A stretch of 64,000 nt of DNA from NCBI RefSeq assembly GCF_028368975.1, contig NZ_JAQNDM010000001.1:62001-126000 (forward strand), in the 5' to 3' direction. Under the pieces are notes generated by a model, which did no database searches, had not been told where the DNA came from, and saw only the letters and a list, made by a program, of their open reading frames with translations. Within the stretch, counting starts at the first letter, position 1. Each line of letters begins with the position of its first letter. The position numbers were made by a program, and so were the translations under genes. Positions 9,701-17,800 of this stretch are shown piece by piece. This DNA is from Stigmatella ashevillena. Its GTDB lineage: Bacteria > Myxococcota > Myxococcia > Myxococcales > Myxococcaceae.

Positions 9701-12700
9701 CGTCCAGCAGCACCCGCTGCTCTCCGTAGGAGGGCACCTCGTACCCAAGGCGCTCCTGCGTCACCAACACCGGCGAGCCCGTGTCGCTCAGCATGTACCC
9801 CAATCGCTCCATCGGGTGCCCGGGGTCCAGCGGCAGGTACGCTCCTCCCGCCTTCAGGATTCCCAGCATCCCCACCACCAACTCCACCCCCTTCTCCATG
9901 CACAGCCCTACCACCACGTCCGGACCCACTCCCCTCTGCCTCAGGTAGTGCGCCAACTGGTTCGCGTACTTCTCCAACTGGCCGTACGTCACCTCCGTCC
10001 CTTCGGACGACACCGCCACCGCTTCCGGCGTCCTCCTCGCCTGCTCCGCGAACACCTCGTGCAGGCTCCCCTCCTCCACCTCCTCTCCGGTGGCATTCCA
10101 CTCCTTCAGCACCTGCCTCTTCTCTTCCTCTCCCATCAGCGGCAGCTTCGACAGCCTCTGCTCTGCATCCGCTGACACTCCCTCCAGCATCCTCTTCAGG
10201 TGCGACAGCATCCGCTGGATCGTCTCGGCATCGAACAGCTCCGTGCTGTACTGGCAGAGACCCACCATCCCGTCCTCATGGTCCACCATGAGAAGAGCCA
10301 GATCGAACTTCGTCGTGGTGACCTGAGTGCTCAGGGGCGTGAGCTTGAATTCCGCAAGCGTCGCGGGGGGCCCCCCTTGGGGGATTCCCACGTCGAACAC
10401 CACTTGGAACAAAGGCGAATGGCTCAGGCTTCTCGACGGTGCCAGCTCATCCACCAGTCTCTCGAATGGCACGTCCTGGTGCGCATACGCTCCCAGCGCC
10501 ACCTCTCTCACCCTCCCCAGCAGCTCTCGGAACGTCGGATCCCCTCCGAGATTCACCCGGAGGACCAAGGTGTTGATGAACAAGCCGATGAGCGACTCGG
10601 TCTCCGTGCGTGTCCGCCCGGCGATCGTCGTCCCTACCGAGATGTCCTCCTGTCCGCTGTACCGATGCAGCAGCGCGTGGAAGGCCGCCTCCATCAGCAT
10701 GAAGAACGTCACTCCCTCCTTCTGCGCCAACCCTCTCAGCGACTGGATGAGCGAGGAAGAGAGCGTGGGCCCCACAGCGAGCGCGCCCCGGGTGGACCGA
10801 ACCGCTGGGCGGGGACGATCCGTAGGCAACTCCAGGACCGCGGGTGCCCCGGACAACTGCTTCCTCCAGTAGCCGAGCTGGGCGTCCAGCACCTCACCCG
10901 ACAGCCAGCTTCGCTGCCACACCGCGTAGTCCGCGTACTGAATCGGCAGCTCAGGCAAAGGGGAAAGCCTGCCGTGGCTGTGGGCCTCGTAGCGCGCGCC
11001 CAGCTCCTTGAAGAACAGGCCCATGGACCAGCCATCCGCCACGATGTGGTGGAGCGCCAGCAACAGCCCCCATTCCTGAGGCGCGAGGCGGAGCAACTGA
11101 GCACGCAGCAGCGGTCCCTTCGCCAGATCGAATGGCTGAGCCGCATCCTCATCGGCGCGACGCTGTACCTCCGCCTCGCGCTCCTGCCCGGGCAGGCCCG
11201 AGAGGTCCACGATACTCAGCTGTACCCGAGGCTCCGGAGAGATGACCTGCACGGTCTGGCCCTGCACCGTCGCGAACGTCGTCCTCAACGACTCATGCCG
11301 CCGGCAAAGCTCCCGGAGGCTCCACTCCAAGCGCTCGACCTCCAGCGGGCCCGTCACCCGCGCGGCCAGCGTCATGTTGAAGGAGGGGTCTCCAGGAGAG
11401 AGCTGATCCAGGAACCACAACCGTTGCTGGGAGAAGGACAACGGCAACGGCCGGTCCCGCGGTACCCGCGCGAGTTGGAGCGATTGCGGAGCGTGCATCT
11501 CCCGCTGAGCGGAATCCACGCGTTGGGCCAGAGCGCTCACCGTCGGCGCCTCGAAGAGCCACCGCAACGGCAGCTCCGCCCGAAACGCATTCCGCAACCG
11601 CGAGGCCACCTGCATCGCCAGGAGCGAATTGCCGCCCAGCGCGAAGAGGTTGTCGTGGCGCCCCACTTTCGGGATGCCGAGCAGTTGGGCCCAGATCCCA
11701 GCCACCAGTTCCTCGCTGGGCGAACGCGGGGTAGCAAAGGACTCGGCCTCTGGTGCAACAGGAGCTGGCAGAGCGCGCCGGTCCACCTTCCCATTGGGCG
11801 TCAGCGGCAGCTTTTCCAGGAGCACGAAGGCCGCTGGCACCATGTATTCCGGAAGCTTCCCCAGCAGCAGCGTCCGCAAATCCCCCTCAAGCACTCCCTG
11901 CCCAGGATGGGTCGTCACGTAGGCCACCAGCCGTGCGCCACCCGGAACGTCCTCGCGTACCACCACCACTGTCTCGTGAACCGCGGGGTGCTTGCTCAGC
12001 ACCGTCTCGATCTCCCCCAACTCGATCCGGTACCCCCTCACCTTCACCTGCGTGTCCATTCGGCCCAGGTATTCCAGCTTCCCGTCCGCTCGCCTCTTCA
12101 CCAAGTCCCCCGTACGGTACAGCCTCCCTCCTCCCCTCTGGCTGTACGGATCCGGCACGAACCGCTCCGCCGTCAGCTCCGGCCTCCCCAGGTACCCTCT
12201 CCCCACCCCTTCCCCTCCGATGTACAGCTCCCCCACCACTCCCTTCGGCACCACCTCCATCCCTCCGTCCAACACGTACAACTGCGTGTTCGCTATTGGA
12301 TGGCCGATGGGCACCGCTCCCTCTTCTCCGTCTCCCTCCTCCACCTCGTACGTGCTGCACCCCACCACCGTCTCCGTCGGGCCGTACTCGTTTATCAGCC
12401 TCGTCCCAGGCGCGTTCTTCCTCCAGTACCTCAGGCTCTCCGCTGTCAGCCCTTCTCCTCCGATGATGAACGCCCTCGTCCTTCCCTTCGCCTCCTCTTC
12501 CTTCAGCTGCTGCGACAACACCCTCAGGTGTGTCGGCGTCAGCTTCACCAGGCTGTAGTCCCCTCCCTTCCTCAGCGCCTCCCCCAGCCCTTCCACTCCC
12601 TCTTCCTCTCCCACCATCTCCACCGGCTTCCCCTTCACCAGGGGCAACACCAGGCTCGTCACCGTCAGATCGAACGAGATCGACGAGTGCACCGGCGCTC

Positions 12701-14774
12701 CCTTCCCCTCCTCCACCCGGTACTCTCGCCCGCTCCACGACAGGTAGTTGCACACCCCCTGGTGCTCCAGCATCGCCCCCTTCGGCTTGCCCGTGGACCC
12801 AGACGTGTAGATGACGTACGCCAGATTCCGGCTCGTCACTCCGCTGGCGGGGCACTGCTCTGCTTCCCTCTCAATCTCCTCCGCCTGCCTGTCCAGGCTC
12901 ACCACTTCCGCCTTCAGCTCTCCCAGCCTCTCCACCAACCACGACTGCGTCACCACCACCTTCGCCCCGGTGTCCTCCAGCATGTACCTCAGCCGCTCGA
13001 CAGGGTACGCAGGGTCCAGCGGCACGTACGCTCCTCCTGCCTTCAGGATTCCCAGCAGCCCCACCACCGTCCCCACCGTTCGCTCCGTGCACAGTCCCAC
13101 CACCTGCTCGGGGCCCACTCCCTTCTTCACCAACATCTGCGCCAGCTGATTGGCTCGCCGATTCAGCTCCCCGTACGTCACCTGCTCTCTTCCATCCCTC
13201 ACCGCCAACGCTTCCGGCGTCCTCTTCGCCTGTTCCTCGAACAGTTCGTGGACGCACTTCTGCCTCTCGTACTCCGCTCCCGTCTGGTTCCAACCCTCCA
13301 CCAGCTCTCGGCGCTCTTCCTCCCCCATCATCCCCAGCTCCGTGATCCGTTGATCCGGATGGGCGACGATGGCTTGGAGCAGTTGCTCGTAGTGCTTGGC
13401 CAACCGGGCGATGGTGCCCGCATCGAACAGGTCCGTGTTGTACTCCCAGGACCCGGCCACCGTTCCTCTCTCGGTATCGTGCAGCAGCAGCGTGAGATCG
13501 AACTTGGCCGTCTCGGGTTGAATGTCCATGCTGCCCAGAGAGAGCCCTGGCAGCCCCAGTCCCGCTTTCGACAAGGGTTGGTGGACGAGCATCACCTGGA
13601 ACAGCGGTGAACGGCTCAGATCGCGCTCGAGTTGCAACGCATCCACCAGTTGTTCGAACGGAAGTTCCTGGTGCGCGAAGGCCTCCATGCTGGCCACACG
13701 CGTCCGAGCCAGGAGGGTGCGGAAGCTGGGCGCTCCCGACAGATCCACGCGCAGCGCCAGCGTATTGACGAAGAAACCAATGAGGCCTTCCACCTCACGC
13801 CGCTCGCGTCCCGCGGTGACATAGCCCGTGGTGATGTCCGTCTGCTGCGTGTAGCGGAACAGCAGTGTCTTCAACGCCGCGATCAGCGTCATGAACAGCG
13901 TGGCGCCCTCCTGGCGGCTTAGCGCCGCGAGCGCCTCACTCAGCGGGCGAGGCAGCTCGACGAAGAGGCGCGCCCCCCGCGTTGTCCGCAGAGCCGGACG
14001 TGGGCGATCCACCGGCAACTCGACCATCGGCGGCGGCCCCCGCAGCTTCTCCTTCCAGTAACCCAGCTGGCTCTCCAGCGCCGCCCCTCGCAGCCACTGC
14101 CGCTGCCACACCGCATAATCCGCGTACTGGACCGGCAGTGGCGGAAGCGAAGGCTCCTTGCCCGCAAGGAAAGCGCCGTAAAAGGCTTCCAGTTCGCGAA
14201 GCAGTACGGCCTGAGACCACCCGTCAAAGACGATGTGGTGCACCGTCAGTATCAAAACGTGCGCCTGCTCCTCCAGCTTCAGCAGCCGCATCCGGAGCAG
14301 GGGCCCGCGAGTCAGATCGAACGGCCGACTCGCCTCCTCGTTCGCCAGACGCCGGATCTCCTTCTCCCGCTCCGGCCCTGGAACCGCGCCCAGCTCTTCC
14401 ACGGGCACTTGGAGGGCCAAGGGTGGAGAAATGACCTGGGAGGGTTGCCCCTCGCGCTCAACGAAGACGGTCCGCAGCGCTTCGTGACGCGCGATGATGG
14501 CGTTGAAGCTCTTCTCCAGAACGGCGGCATCGAGCCTGCCGTCCATGCGGATCACCATCAGAAGGTTGTACAGAGCGTTTCCTGGCTGCAACTGCTCCAG
14601 GAACCACAACCGCTGCTGGGCGAAGGACAACGGCGCGGGCTGGGAAGCGTCCCGCACGGGCCACTCCGCGCTCGCTGGCGCCGAGGCCTTTTTCTGCTGC
14701 TCCGCCAGACGCCGCAAAAGCAGCTGCCTCTTTTCAGGAGGAAGATCCGCGATGCGCTTGGAAAGCTCACTCAT
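3744..14774 (-). CDS. NRPS, three modules plus terminal condensation domain (C-A-T-C-A-T-C-A-T-C)
   Basis: 3676 aa. Landmarks, by residue: C1 with HHIVFDG near 179, A1 core YTSGSTGKPKG near 650, T1 GGNSL near 1046; C2 HHIVADG near 1245, A2 near 1711, T2 GGHSL near 2101; C3 HHIVNDA near 2298, A3 near 2763, T3 GGHSL near 3154; C4 HHVLTDF near 3351. C1-C3 look like LCL domains (PLSFAQQRLWFL-type start). My reading of the ten specificity positions gives DLTKIGEVGK for A1, matching the classical Asn code (DLTKLGEVGK), and DAQVVGQITK for both A2 and A3, which I cannot assign. C4 is the last domain and no thioesterase follows; it keeps the catalytic His but has Phe for Gly in HHxxxDG. The start ATG has GGAGAG upstream. 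C1 would accept the chain from the PKS, whose stop is 51 bp upstream. The TGA stop overlaps the MFS start. Confidence 0.95.
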   Translation of the reverse strand: MSELSKRIADLPPEKRQLLLRRLAEQQKKASAPASAEWPVRDASQPAPLSFAQQRLWFLEQLQPGNALYNLLMVIRMDGRLDAAVLEKSFNAIIARHEALRTVFVEREGQPSQVISPPLALQVPVEELGAVPGPEREKEIRRLANEEASRPFDLTRGPLLRMRLLKLEEQAHVLILTVHHIVFDGWSQAVLLRELEAFYGAFLAGKEPSLPPLPVQYADYAVWQRQWLRGAALESQLGYWKEKLRGPPPMVELPVDRPRPALRTTRGARLFVELPRPLSEALAALSRQEGATLFMTLIAALKTLLFRYTQQTDITTGYVTAGRERREVEGLIGFFVNTLALRVDLSGAPSFRTLLARTRVASMEAFAHQELPFEQLVDALQLERDLSRSPLFQVMLVHQPLSKAGLGLPGLSLGSMDIQPETAKFDLTLLLHDTERGTVAGSWEYNTDLFDAGTIARLAKHYEQLLQAIVAHPDQRITELGMMGEEERRELVEGWNQTGAEYERQKCVHELFEEQAKRTPEALAVRDGREQVTYGELNRRANQLAQMLVKKGVGPEQVVGLCTERTVGTVVGLLGILKAGGAYVPLDPAYPVERLRYMLEDTGAKVVVTQSWLVERLGELKAEVVSLDRQAEEIEREAEQCPASGVTSRNLAYVIYTSGSTGKPKGAMLEHQGVCNYLSWSGREYRVEEGKGAPVHSSISFDLTVTSLVLPLVKGKPVEMVGEEEGVEGLGEALRKGGDYSLVKLTPTHLRVLSQQLKEEEAKGRTRAFIIGGEGLTAESLRYWRKNAPGTRLINEYGPTETVVGCSTYEVEEGDGEEGAVPIGHPIANTQLYVLDGGMEVVPKGVVGELYIGGEGVGRGYLGRPELTAERFVPDPYSQRGGGRLYRTGDLVKRRADGKLEYLGRMDTQVKVRGYRIELGEIETVLSKHPAVHETVVVVREDVPGGARLVAYVTTHPGQGVLEGDLRTLLLGKLPEYMVPAAFVLLEKLPLTPNGKVDRRALPAPVAPEAESFATPRSPSEELVAGIWAQLLGIPKVGRHDNLFALGGNSLLAMQVASRLRNAFRAELPLRWLFEAPTVSALAQRVDSAQREMHAPQSLQLARVPRDRPLPLSFSQQRLWFLDQLSPGDPSFNMTLAARVTGPLEVERLEWSLRELCRRHESLRTTFATVQGQTVQVISPEPRVQLSIVDLSGLPGQEREAEVQRRADEDAAQPFDLAKGPLLRAQLLRLAPQEWGLLLALHHIVADGWSMGLFFKELGARYEAHSHGRLSPLPELPIQYADYAVWQRSWLSGEVLDAQLGYWRKQLSGAPAVLELPTDRPRPAVRSTRGALAVGPTLSSSLIQSLRGLAQKEGVTFFMLMEAAFHALLHRYSGQEDISVGTTIAGRTRTETESLIGLFINTLVLRVNLGGDPTFRELLGRVREVALGAYAHQDVPFERLVDELAPSRSLSHSPLFQVVFDVGIPQGGPPATLAEFKLTPLSTQVTTTKFDLALLMVDHEDGMVGLCQYSTELFDAETIQRMLSHLKRMLEGVSADAEQRLSKLPLMGEEEKRQVLKEWNATGEEVEEGSLHEVFAEQARRTPEAVAVSSEGTEVTYGQLEKYANQLAHYLRQRGVGPDVVVGLCMEKGVELVVGMLGILKAGGAYLPLDPGHPMERLGYMLSDTGSPVLVTQERLGYEVPSYGEQRVLLDVEWEQMRRQPEQAPSVEVSPGNLAYVIYTSGSTGKPKGVLIEHRSVLNTLRGSQRECEMGPGQKLMPFASIGFDAAVQEMMLPLLSGGTLAFAPAEALMPGPEMGRFIREQGITHLVVATPVLSALPYEKDSPLRTLVVGGEACPAELVDRWAPGRRFIQQYGPTEASITTASKRCEAGQGKPPFGKPYPNTRLYVLSANLEPVPVGVTGELYIGGEGVGRGYLGRAELTASSFIPDPFSEQAGERLYRTGDRVRYRADGNLEFVGRADGQVKVRGHRIELGEIEAVLSKHHAVREGVVVVREEVEGNKRLVAYVVGQEGEEVEAERLKGFVGERLPEYMVPTAYVVMEALPLTANGKVDHKALPPPGQSEVEAKRQVAPRNQTEELVAGIWGELLGVDKVGVHDNFFDLGGHSLMATQVLSRIRDTLHVELAVSQLFKFPTVAGLAQLLASASDSQGPQAPPILPVPRGGEVPLSFAQERLWFMDQLEPGSALFNVPIALRFQGQLDATALEKSLQEIIRRHEVLRTNFVATGDKPVQVITPDLPFLVLRVDLSGLSAQEREVEVRRRAGEDAHKPFALDKEPLVRAQLLRVSPDEHVLLLSMHHIVNDAWSGGIFFSELASFYQGFATGNPVSLPELPIQYADYAVWQRSWLSGEVLEAQLDYWRKQLSGAPAVLELPTDRPRPAVRSTRGASLGGFELSPNVTRALRGLAQKEGVTFFMLMEAAFHTLLHRYSGQEDISVGTTIAGRTRTETEPLIGLFMNTLVLRVNLGGDPTFRELLGRVREVALGAYAHQDVPFERLVDELAPSRSLSHSPLFQVVFDLRNASSNPNLGDLQISGVKAQTVTTKFDLALMTFEQGDGLAGFCDYSTDLFDAETVQRMLSHLKRMLEGVSADAEQRLSKLPLMGEEEKRQVLKEWNATGEEVAEGSLHEVFAEQARRTPEAVAVSSEGTEVTYGQLEKYANQLAHYLRQRGVGPDVVVGLCMEKGVELVVGLLGILKAGGAYLPLDPGHPMERLGYMLSDTGSPVLVTQERLGYEVPSYGEQRVLLDVEWEQMRRQPEQAPSVEVSPGNLAYVIYTSGSTGKPKGVLIEHRSVLNTLRGSQRECEMGPGQKLMPFASIGFDAAVQEMMLPLLSGGTLVFAPAEALMPGPEMGRFIREQGITHLVVATPVLSALPYEKDSPLRTLVVGGEACPAELVDRWAPGRRFIQQYGPTEASITTASKRCEAGQGKPPFGKPYPNTRLYVLSASLEPVPVGVTGELYIGGEGVGRGYLGRAELTASSFIPDPFSEQAGERLYRTGDRVRYRADGNLEFVGRADGQVKVRGHRIELGEIEAVLSKHHAVREGVVVVREEVEGNKRLVAYVVGQEGEEVEAERLKGFVGERLPEYMVPTAYVVMEALPLTANGKVDHKALPPPGQSEVEAKRQVAPRNQTEELVAGIWGELLGVDKVGVHDNFFDLGGHSLMSVKIISRIRAIFDVELAVLDIFEQPTVAQLVEKIVASRAGSKGSRPPPIVPSPPVDSVPLSFAQQLAWMPGKLPPEDPVNLVPLIFRLEGHLDEAALTQSLEEMVRRHEALRTTFPLVDGVPVQRIHPTLPVELPVVDLTHLPEARREAEALRQTEGVLWQPFDLAQGPLLRFGLFRLSERAHVLFLGMHHVLTDFESASVFLNELEALYGAYREGKPSPLPPVALQYRDYTLWEQQRMHEGGLERLRAYWARKLASPPEMIRLPFDRAPTGDEGFEGASHAFELPESLSETVRAFCVKEGLTPFLFMLAVFETFLARSSQQEDFLVSFTQANRTQAECEKMLGVFANITLLRCGVSGNPSFRELLGRVRTEFLEAFDHADMPYVEKARLLGTSSQGSNRSPVQIGFAFPSHSASASLRFGDLVAVPLAISRKEWAPLDLSLSMSHGPRGFVGMFNYRTRLFESSTIKALEEYFQALVGCVIADPDQPLQALPALPLFRESAHRHHSPEHLLNQVAS
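5301..7080. repeat. intragenic NRPS duplication, A3-T3 copy
   Basis: Near-identical to 8457-10236 at a constant offset of 3156 bp with no net insertion or deletion. It covers the T3 and A3 coding region. A further patch at about 7239-7570 matches 10401-10732 at offset 3162, so similarity extends into the preceding C domain after a 6-bp indel. Confidence 0.9.
8457..10236. repeat. intragenic NRPS duplication, A2-T2 copy
   Basis: Partner of 5301-7080 (offset 3156 bp, 1052 codons). The two encoded A domains have the same specificity residues and differ at only a handful of amino acids over almost 600, which is far closer than independent A domains would be. Confidence 0.9.
11981..13345. repeat. 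third copy of the Asn A-domain cassette
   Basis: Near-identical to 23187-24551 (offset 11206 bp at both ends) and to 27753-29090. It encodes the Asn-type A domain of the downstream NRPS, so one A-domain cassette is shared between two different genes 10 kb apart. Confidence 0.88.
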
Positions 14775-14825
14775 GTTCCACTCTCTCCAAATTCCGTAGG
14801 TCTTTATTGAAAGGAGCGGCCGCCA

Positions 14826-17800
14826 CTAGCTGGCCTGCTCTATTTCCGCCAAAAGCAAGCTCAACGCGTCGCCATCCACGAGGCTGGCTCGCTGCTGGAC
14901 GATGAGCAGCGCGAGCCCTGCAACCGTAGGGGTCTCGAACAGGCTCCGCAGGGGGATATCCCCATTCAACTGCTCGCGGATCCGCGACAAGAGCTGCATC
15001 CCCAGCAACGAGTGGCCTCCCAACTGGAAGAACGAGTCGTGGATGCCCACCTGCTGGACTCCCAGCAACTCTGCCCAGATCCCCGCGATCTCCGTCTCGA
15101 GCTCATCCCGGGGCGCCACATACTCGGTAGGCAGATCCGGCCTCTTGTGAGCGGACGCCACCTCCAGCGACTTCTCCAGTGCCGTCCTCGGGGAGCCCTT
15201 CTGCTGGACCCAAACCGCCAGCCGGGACTCGAGCGCCTCCGCCGAGACCACCCAGTTCGACGCTTCGTCCCCACTCAGGATGCGCTGAAACGCCGCCACG
15301 CCTTCCGAGGCGCTCATGGGCAATACGCCCGGCTGTCCAGCCCCCAGCTTCCGCTCTTGCCCCGCGCCGCCAAACTGCCAGCCGTCCCAATTCACGCTGA
15401 TCCAGCGGGTGGAGCCTCTCCGGCCCTCCAAGGCCGCCAGAGCATCCAGGAAGCGGTTCGCCGCGGAGTAGGCGCAGAAACCAAAGCCACCCAGGATCGA
15501 GGCCAGAGAGGATTGCAGCAGGACGAAGTCGAGCGCTCTCCCGCGCAGCGCATCCCGCAGGACCCGCAGGCCGTGGATCTTGGAGTTGAACTGATTCTCG
15601 CACGCCGACGGGTCCGCCTCCCGGATGGGGAGGACCACCTCGGTGCCGGTGGTTGCCGCGCCATGCACCACACCATTCAACCCACCAAAGCGCGCCTGCA
15701 CCTTCGCCAGCAACGCCTCCACCTCCGCAGGCTGTGAGATATCCGCGCGAGCGACCAGAACCTCCGCGCCCTGTTGCTCCAGGGCAAGCAACCGCCGGAT
15801 CTTCTGGGATGTCTCCTCCGCCTCTCCATGTTTCTGGAGCCACGCTTCCCAGTCTGCCCGCTCAGGGAAGAACGATCTCCCGACGAGCACCAACCGGGCC
15901 TGGATCACCGCCCCGAGGTGCTCGGCCAGAACAAGGCCCATCCGGCCCAACCCGCCCGTGAGCAGGTAGACGCCGCGCTCGCGCAGAAGCCCACGGTCCT
16001 GCCCCGGGTCTCCAAGCCGCACAGGCTCGTAGAACTCCACCCAACGCCGGTGCCCACGGTAAGCCACCCCGTGGTCCCGCACCTCCGAGAGCACTTCTTG
16101 AAAGAGGTGCGCACTCAGCCGCTCCTCTCCACCCGCTTCGGGCAGCTCGATGTCGATGCTCCGGCAACGCATCGCCGGGTGTTCCTGAGGGATCACCGCG
16201 CAGAGCCCCAGCACCATGGCTTTCCCAGGCGAGAGCACCTCCTCGCCGGTGACGTCCTGAGTGCCATGAGAGACCACATCGAGCTGGAGCGATTGCTCCC
16301 CCAGATGTTCCGCAAACGCCTGGCTCAGGAAGAGCACACTGTAGAAGCCAAGCTCCTGCTGGCTCCGCAATGCCGTTTCCTCGGCCTGCCCATCCTGCCC
16401 GGGTGAGACGCCCCAGAGGTGCACGACATGCTCGGGAAGTCCCCCCATGCGTTGGAGTTCCTCGCCCAGCATCCGGTAGTGGGCCTGCTGCCCCGGAGCC
16501 AGCTCGAACCTCCTCTCACTCCGCCTTGAGAATTCCGCGCCGCGGGCAACGCAGGTGACCTCGGCGCCCCCCGCTTCCAACTTCTGCACCAGCCGCTGGC
16601 CGATGCCGGTAGGGTCCAAGAAGACCATCCAGCGCGAGCCGGGCTTCACCTTCCGCATCGCTCCCGCAGACAGGGGCCGACGCTTCCAGTCCGGCACATA
16701 GAACCACTCCGCGAGATCGGCCCTCTTCTGCCGCGCTCCGGCCTTGGCTCGCTCCTGCTCCGCTTTCGGCTGAGGCTCGACCCAATAGCGCTCCCGTTGA
16801 AAGGGATAGGCCGGTAGAGGAATCCGCCTCCGATGCTCGTCCGCATGCAGCTTCGGCCAGTTGACCTCAGCGCCCGCGAGCCACAGCTGTCCCACCGCGC
16901 CCAGGAAGAAAGGACGATCCTCCTGAGCCTCTGGGAAGCGGTGCAAGGAGGAGACGGCCACACGATGGGCCTCGGCCCCCGCCCTGCTCCGGAGCAAGGT
17001 ACTCAACCCGTGCCCAGGGCCCACCTCCACGAAGACCCGGTGTGGTTCCTCCAACAGCGTGTCCACGCCATCGCCAAAGCGAACGGGCTGCCGCAGATGG
17101 TCCACCCAGTAGCGTGGACTGGTGGCCGCCGCCGCCGTGATCCAGGTCCCCGTCAGGCTGGAGACATAGGGGATCCGAGGGGGCGAAAGCTTGATTCGAT
17201 GCATCCGCTCCGCGAACGCCTCGAGAATGGGATCCATCATCCCCGAGTGGAACGCGTGGGAGGTATGCAGCCTCCGATGCCCGATCTTCCGGAGGACCAA
17301 CTCCGCCTCCAGGGCCTCCATCGCGTCCATGGGCCCGGACAGCACACAGAGAGAGGGCGCATTGACCGCGGCGAGCGACACCCCCGGTGCCAACAGGCCC
17401 TGCGCCTCCTTCTCGGACAGGTGGATGGAGAGCATCGCGCCGCTGGGCAGCTTCTGCAGGAGCTGCCCCCGGTAAGCCACCAACTGCAAGGCATCCTCGA
17501 GCGAGAAGACCCCGGCCAGACAGGCCGCGACATACTCACCGAGGCTGTGGCCGATCATGGCCTCAGGCTTGAGTCCCAGCGACATCCAGAGCCGGGCCAG
17601 CGCGTACTCAATCACGAAGAGCGCGGGCTGAGCGGCCGAGGTCTGTAGCAGCCTCTTGCTGGCCTCCTCGCGCCGCGCCTCGGAGGGATATAGGCACTCC
17701 CGCAGATCGAAACCCAGCGGCGCCACGAGCTTCTCGCAGCAGTCATCCACGTGCTTGCGGAAGACGGGCTCTGTCTCGTAGAGCCCACGCCCCATGTCCA

